Source: Boswellia sacra
Taxonomy: Eukaryota; Streptophyta; Magnoliopsida; Sapindales; Burseraceae
DNA: 64,000 nucleotides
Direction: 5' to 3'
NCBI GenBank assembly: GCA_013180625.2
Contig: SNVD02004887.1
Coordinates: 62,001 to 126,000 of the forward strand
The first letter of the stretch is position 1, and every line of letters begins with the position of its first letter. A program made the translations under genes and the position numbers. Below the pieces are notes generated by a model. The model made no database searches, was not told where the DNA came from, and was given only the letters and a program-made list of their open reading frames with translations. Below, in pieces: positions 58,970-64,000 of this stretch.

Positions 58970-59480
58970 TTTGAGGTTTTTCTAAAATTGATTGTCTTTC
59001 CAAGGCAGTCACAAGGAATTAAAACTTTTCTAGATTTGGGATTCTTCTAGAATTGACTTTTCTGGAGTTCGGGATAATTGTGGATAATGTTTCTAGATTC
59101 AGAATTCGTTTGGAATTGATTCTTCTAGAACTCAGGGTCATTTTAGGTGAGGTTTAATAGAGTTCTAAACTTGGAATTCGTCTAGAGTTGGTTTGTCTAG
59201 CACTCAAGATTATTCTGGATGGAGTCTTCTATCACGTTTCTGGCTTTGGAGCTTTTTTGAATTGATTTTCTAGAACTCAAGATCACTTTGGATAAAGTCT
59301 TCTGGCAGGGTGTATTAACATGTTTTTGGACTCGAGATTTTTTTACAATTGACTTCTCTGTCACTCAAGATCATCATAAATAGAGTCTTCTATTATAATT
59401 AACTTACATGTTTTTGGATCCATATTTCTTCTTTTCTAGAACCTGAGATTACTCTGGATGGAGTTTTTTGAATTTTTTTT
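58970..59480. repeat. Degenerate tandem repeat
   Basis: A unit of about 90-110 bases recurs five to six times with heavy decay: (G)AATTGATT.TTCTAGAACTC then AAGAT.A.T.TGGAT..AGTCTTCT, and TCTGG/TTTTGGA. No frame is kept. Confidence 0.65.
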
Positions 59481-61121
59481 TATGAGTGATTGAATTGGCA
59501 GGAGTGAAGCATGTCCATAACACAATTGATCACACTTGTGTCTGGGAAGAATTGTAATCCGGTTGCTATGACAGTCTCTTCGTGACACATCCTCTTTTCA
59601 TGGAGCAGAGACTTGAATTAAATCTTTTGTAGTAGCATCCATATAAGCTTGATTGGAAATGGACTTTTCGTATCATCAAACATAATGGATTATGAACTAG
59701 TCAAATATGCTTCTAGATTACTAAATATGGATTTTAGTATTCATAACAATGACATGGGAATGTCAGAGTCTCATCTAAATTATTCAAATGAACAATGATA
59801 AAATATTTGTGTAAACAATCAATTGGAGGATGCAAATATATATTGCACATGTAAGTTTTGTATAGAATAGAATGAAGTTAAAAAAAAAATGAGATCATCA
59901 CAAAAATATGATCGGATAAAAGTGCATAGCACATATGGATGTGCTAAAGAAAATTGTCGTCACAAAACATGGTACAACTGCATTTGTAGATATTGTGGGA
60001 ATCATGTTGAGTTGGGAAGGAAACATGCACTATACAAAACTGCATGCAATGAAAAAGAAAAACAAGCATTGTACATAATCATGTATAGTTTCGAAAACAT
60101 ATAAGTAGTGGATATCAGAAGGAAATATATGTTGTGTAGTATAGAATATTGAGAAGAATGCAATACATGACATAAATATGGTGTCGAAATATGAGCATTC
60201 TATATAAACAAGTAACGCATAAGCATTCTATTGCATGCTTAATGGTTCAAACAGAACTATTAAATAACTCCACTTGCACAAAACTATAAGGAGATACATG
60301 GTTGTGGTGTGTACTTTAAGAAATAAACATGTTATTTGTGAATACAAAAAACTATTTGATATATTCTAAGTACATTCATGTATAAGATATCATGATGAGG
60401 AAACATAGGCTGTCATAGAATTTATGTAGAATTAATAAAAGATACCATGCATAATATAAAACAATTTAATTATTATAAAATTGCATGTCATGAGAGGACA
60501 TCTTAAAGAGTGTATAAAATATCAAAAATCTATGTGTCGTATGATAAAACAGTCATATGGTAGCATTTTTCACATATAAAATTATATAGATCTAACAAAC
60601 ATTTTTTATAAAGGTTAAAATGATTGACTTTATACGAGATTGACAAGCTTTCTATGCATTCTTAACATAACTCAAAATCACATGTTATACTATGCATGTT
60701 TTTCTAGATATTACCTAACAACAGATGATTGTATGTTTTCAATAAAATCCAAAATAGTTTCATGCTTGTGAAAGAAATAGAATAAGTAAGAATGGATTTG
60801 AAAACTTATCTTTGTAGTGTGATCAGCAACCAAGAAGGACAAAGAATTCTTCCTTCGTCAGATTAGAAAAAATGAGGTGCTTCCAAACCCATAACTTCAT
60901 CAGGTTAGATTCATTTGTAGTACATAGTTCATGCATTCTTATGACAAGTTCTCAGTTGCCTTTTGTCTGTTTATGAGAAATCTTTTGTCATCCTTAGATT
61001 CTTCCATATGTTTCCTCTTAGTCTCTAGTGTCTCTTCCAGGTTGTCAGTTTTTTTTTTTTTTTTTGCTTTGTTTCACCATATGATATCTCAAACCAACTC
61101 CTTAGTCGAGTTGCCTAATCT
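59481..61121. other. Element E interior, no gene recognised
   Basis: AT-rich. A 71-codon frame at 59889-60104 has six Cys and several His but no recognisable spacing. A T-tract of about 17 lies at 61050-61066. No purine tract typical of a 3' LTR edge was seen before 61122. Confidence 0.4.
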
Positions 61122-62476
61122 TGTTTCTTGACTTTGCAAAAAGTGTAAAAAGACAACTGTATCTTTATCAAAGAAAATATAAATACAATAGTGTCCTTCC
61201 TAAAGAAAAGCCTAAAATGTCCTTGGTGTTGGATTCGGAGAGCTGGTCCATGTCACCTCGAAATTATTAGCCAATTAGGAATTGTTGTGTTGTAGGTATT
61301 TGTTGATCATACAAGAAAAGGCTGAGGACTCCCTGAAGGAAAAGTGGAAGTAGAAGCAAATAGAAGAGACAAATGATGGTATACATAAAGGTTTGATTCT
61401 GACAAAAAAACTGATTCTGAATACCAAAAATATGTGATACTGTTACTAATTCAGAACTATTTTAGAAATGAATACAAGTCCGACGAAAGCAGTTTCAGAT
61501 GTCTATTAAATCTGGAACTCCAGAAGAAAAAGTAAGACTGTAATACAAGTGCTCCAGAAAGACGAGAAGGAAAAGTGCTAGACCTACTGTATTGACTTAA
61601 ACTGAGGTTACTGACCGAAAAACGACTATGGTGTTTCAGATTGTACACAAACAAATAAGGAATGTGACACTTTTTTGGCTGAGTTGCTAACTGAAAATTG
61701 CGTGAATGGCTTTGAATGATGACATATGTGTGTTAGACGATTTAGGATGATTATGAATGACTAAACCGTATGCCTAGATGCCCTTTTTCTATTGGTGAAT
61801 GAAATAGTTTGATAAGGTTAGAATAGCAGGAATAGTAATTAAAGTAGGATTTTAATTATCTAGATAAGGATAAGGTTTAAGTATTTATATAATATATATA
61901 GGATAATGTGGGATAATGCATGAAATAAATAATTAATATTTATCTTAAAATAACGTAGGAATAATGCAGGCAAAGACCTCTAATCCTAATCAAACCCTTT
62001 TTTACCATCTTGCTTTCACCCTTAGCCTCAATTTTTAATTACCAAAATACCCCTCAAATTGCGCTTGGGTTCATCGAATTGGGCTAAGTGGATCTTATGT
62101 CTTCTATTTATACCTACCAAACCACAGCCCACCAAAAAGCCCCATGGGTGGCTTGGGTCCAATTGGCCTTACGCTGTATACAACCTTAGGATCTAGAGTG
62201 AGATTCAGATTCAGATTTGTAGGCTTCCATGGTATTGGGCTTTAGGTTCCAACATACCATGAACCACAGCCCAATGTACAACGTGACAGAATATGTGCAC
62301 TTACGGATTGATGCTAGCTAGGCTTTTCATATTAGGCTATCATATTCAAAGTTTAAAGGCCTTTTTACTGATTATGCTGATTTGATTTGAAGTGCTATTG
62401 CCATGGACTTTGTAACAAATTTTGATTTTGATTTTGATTTAGATATGTTTTGGGCTTTGTCATGGGAAGTCGAGCA
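61122..62476. repeat. Element E right long terminal repeat
   Basis: Matches 55179-56584. It ends TTTTGGGCTTTGTCATGGGA then AGTCGAGCA. A (TTTTGA)n run is at 62420-62441. Confidence 0.75.
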
Positions 62477-62481
62477 TCAAC

Positions 62482-62838
62482 AAAAATCAAACGTAGAGGA
62501 AATTGAAGAATTTCATGTCAAATAATAGCTTGGAGTTTTGTTCTGAATGGTTTGATGAATATTGTAGAAAAGAAGAGATTAGAAGTCACAAAATTGTTAA
62601 TGGTACTCCTCAACAGAATGGCTTGGTAGAGAGGATGAACTGGTTATCCTTGAGATGTGAGGTGTATGCTTTTAGCAGCAGGTTTACCAAGATCTTTCTA
62701 GACTGAAGCTAAGATGTAAAAAACCATTTGATCAACAATTGTACTTCCATAATAATTGGCTTGGAAACTCCTCAAGAAGTATGGTCTAGGGAACCTGCAA
62801 ATTACTCCAATGTAAAGGTGTTTGGTTGCACAGCTTAC
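62482..62838 (+). pseudogene. Copia D integrase, continued
   Basis: Reads FMSNNSLEFCSEWFDEYCRK then IRSHKIVNGTPQQNGLVERM, the integrase block with the catalytic Glu of the NG.VER motif. The second Asp site (usually TDNG.EF) reads SNNSLEF, so it is lost. After stops it continues LETPQEVWSREPANYSNVKV then FGCTAY, where gypsy F interrupts at 62839. Confidence 0.85.
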
Positions 62839-63305
62839 TGTTACAGCCGCCCAAATCGCTTGCTAGAGTGGCCCAAAAATGCGCAAAGGCTTGGCAAGTC
62901 CAAGCACGTTTTCTAGAAATCTCTAGCAAGCCTCCCTTGTAAATATCTAAGATATTTTTAGAAGTCTCCATGTAAATATCTAGATTCTTTTGTAGAAAGG
63001 CTAAAGAGTGAATAACGCCGTCGGATGTATTAAATCTTGGCCGTCCATTGAGGAGGTGGTTCACTATAAATACCCCTCCAAGGCTCAATTGTAAAGCATC
63101 GAAAACAAGCTCTACACAAGCCATTATAAAGAGTTCTCAAGCAATACAAAAGCTTTCTTCCTAGTAACACTTGTCTCTAACCTTCCAACACTTCTCTTCT
63201 CTTTGCCTTAAAGCTCTTAGCTCAACGATCCTAGCCTCTCAAGCTTCTTGCTAAGTGAAGCAAGCCAACATCAAGGCTTACTTAGCAACTTCTAAGCTCG
63301 TGACA
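62839..63305 (+). repeat. Gypsy F 5' LTR
   Basis: 467 bp, TGTTACAGCC to CTCGTGACA. TATA box CTATAAATA at 63064-63072. It is followed two bases later by the primer site. Confidence 0.88.
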
Positions 63306-63307
63306 GT

Positions 63308-63319
63308 TGGTATCAGAGC
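63308..63319 (+). promoter_or_regulatory. Gypsy F primer-binding site (tRNA-iMet)
   Basis: TGGTATCAGAGC, an exact match to the initiator-Met tRNA primer site, directly after the LTR. Confidence 0.95.
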
Positions 63320-63341
63320 ACGGTTCAAGCACTAAAGTAAC

Positions 63342-64000
63342 ATGGCATCCGACATTGAAGTGATGATGGAAGAGCAAGTACACGGACGTGAGGAGCAACC
63401 CCAGCCACAACCACGCCCACAAGGCAAATGTGGCAAGTCCAAAGCTCCACCCGCGGAAGCCTTGGAGCTTCGTGTTGCTAGCATAGAACAAGCCGTCTTG
63501 GGGATGGACAATGTGATTGAGAGTCTCACCGACCGTCTTGATGGCCTAGAGACAGACTATGGGGAGATCACTCAAGCCACAAAGTCCAGCATTCTCGCGA
63601 ATAGCAAGTCCTATAAAGAGGAGCTTCAAAACCTTACACGAGAACTCCACGGCTTGCAGACCTTTGTGGAGCATGAATTGCGGGCCATCCGTGCGGAAGT
63701 GGAGGAAGTTCGCACGGAATGGGAGAGGCATCGTTGCGATCGAGCTAGCCCATCCTATACAAGTGCTAGCGCACTCAACACCATGCAAGTGCCTACTCCT
63801 GCCACATACCATGGCACCCGCAATGCCACCGAGGTCGAGAACTTCTTATTCGGCCTTGAGCAATACTTCGAGGCCAAGGGTGTCCACGATGACGCTTCAA
63901 GAATCGGTATTGCGCCAACATTCCTACGCGATGTAGCCCAATTATGGTGGTGTCGAAAGCACAGCGACACGGGAAAGGGCATTTGTTCTCTCCGCACATG
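63342..64000 (+). CDS. Gypsy F gag, partial (runs off window)
   Basis: Opens at ATGGCATCCGACATTGAAG, the first ATG after the primer site, and stays open for 219 codons to the window edge. Residues 1-40 are Gln/Pro-rich. About 40-140 is a long charged, probably coiled-coil region (LELRVASIEQAVLGMDNVIE; LRAIRAEVEEVRTEWERHR). From about 160 comes the retrotransposon gag domain (TYHGTRNATEVENFLFGLEQ; YFEAKGVHDDASRIGIAPTF; DVAQLWW). Gag assembles the particle that holds the element RNA. The wording fits Ty3/gypsy chromovirus-type gag (inference). No stop or shift was seen. Confidence 0.88.
   Translation, partial: MASDIEVMMEEQVHGREEQPQPQPRPQGKCGKSKAPPAEALELRVASIEQAVLGMDNVIESLTDRLDGLETDYGEITQATKSSILANSKSYKEELQNLTRELHGLQTFVEHELRAIRAEVEEVRTEWERHRCDRASPSYTSASALNTMQVPTPATYHGTRNATEVENFLFGLEQYFEAKGVHDDASRIGIAPTFLRDVAQLWWCRKHSDTGKGICSLRT

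Larger units (their letters stand above)
55179..62476. mobile_element. Element E, long direct repeats, inserted in Copia D
   Basis: Long direct repeats at both ends (55179-about 56584 and 61122-62476) start TGTCTCGACTTTGC / TGTTTCTTGACTTTGC. The far right end is GTCGAGCA, an inverted match to the left TGTCTCGAC. It lies between two parts of Copia D's integrase (MVKN before, KNQT after); the repeated AAAAAT on both sides (about 55167-55173 and 62482-62487) fits a target duplication but is set back from the TG/CA ends. No gag or pol was found inside, so it is a non-autonomous LTR element. It contains a gypsy-like LTR and a SINE. Confidence 0.65.
52833..62838 (+). mobile_element. Copia D, degenerate, split by elements E and F
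   Basis: A plus-strand TNT1-like copia: 5' LTR (about 52833-53554), gag, protease, pre-integrase and integrase start up to about 55170. The integrase then resumes at about 62482 and is cut at 62838 by gypsy F. RT, RNase H and the 3' LTR are not in the window. All frames hold several stops. Its primer site and gag wording make it a relative of Copia A and B. Confidence 0.8.
62839..64000 (+). mobile_element. Gypsy F, 5' end, continues past window
   Basis: A complete 5' LTR, primer-binding site and open gag, inserted in Copia D's integrase after CTTAC. It is less AT-rich than its surroundings and shows no break in the frame, so it is the youngest element here. The rest lies beyond 64000. Confidence 0.9.

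Noticed and set aside
59889..60104. Cys-rich 71-codon frame that looks like a small zinc protein
   Set aside because: Cys spacing fits no zinc-finger type I know, and it lies in non-coding interior of element E.

Overview
This window is repeat-dominated DNA from a flowering plant, most likely a eudicot. The evidence is AT-rich intergenic sequence, Ty1/copia elements primed by initiator-Met tRNA (TGGTATCA-type primer sites), a CACTA transposon with CACTACAAG ends, a tRNA-derived SINE, and a two-exon CYP71-clan cytochrome P450. The P450 (48823-50572, minus strand) is the only gene that looks intact. Nearly everything else is transposon or the debris of genes broken or copied by transposons.

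Layout. 1-8890: AT-rich DNA with two CACTA-like right ends (6857 and 8890) and a frameshifted coiled-coil fragment. 9392-20086: old minus-strand Copia B, whose left LTR was split by Copia A (9520-15027). Copia B's right LTR is followed by another scrap of copia interior (20087-20163). 20164-30710: a relic of an NB-LRR resistance gene, split by Copia C (20266-30264), a 10-kb element with a perfect CAAAA target duplication and an extra 3' open frame resembling the 'putative plant transposon protein' family. 30711-34165: eight tandem units of about 430 bp. 34200-34295: a hairpin. 34430-36192: a copia LTR remnant abutting a gypsy-like LTR.

36193-48349 is the most interesting segment. It is a 12-kb CACTA-type element filled with intron-containing fragments of host genes: an aldehyde dehydrogenase exon, two exons like the plant protein At4g15545, a probable Mut7-C exonuclease exon, and seven consecutive exons of the microtubule protein MOR1/GEM1, plus exon-like pieces I could not name. 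Introns are kept, so capture was at the DNA level. Premature stops and a lost splice acceptor show that the MOR1 copy is dead.

48823-52026: the P450, then a 501-bp hAT-type MITE with an 8-bp duplication. 52833-62838: plus-strand Copia D, broken in its integrase by a 7.3-kb element E with long terminal direct repeats. E contains a gypsy-like LTR, which in turn carries a SINE with an 18-bp duplication. 62839-64000: a younger gypsy element F (complete 5' LTR, primer site, open gag) that interrupts Copia D again and runs off the window.

How the parts act together: the retroelement proteins (gag, protease, integrase, reverse transcriptase, RNase H) are all present as families, but in Copia A, B, C and D they carry frameshifts and stops, so those elements are immobile. 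Only gypsy F shows an uninterrupted frame. All identifications come from reading the sequence; no database search was run.
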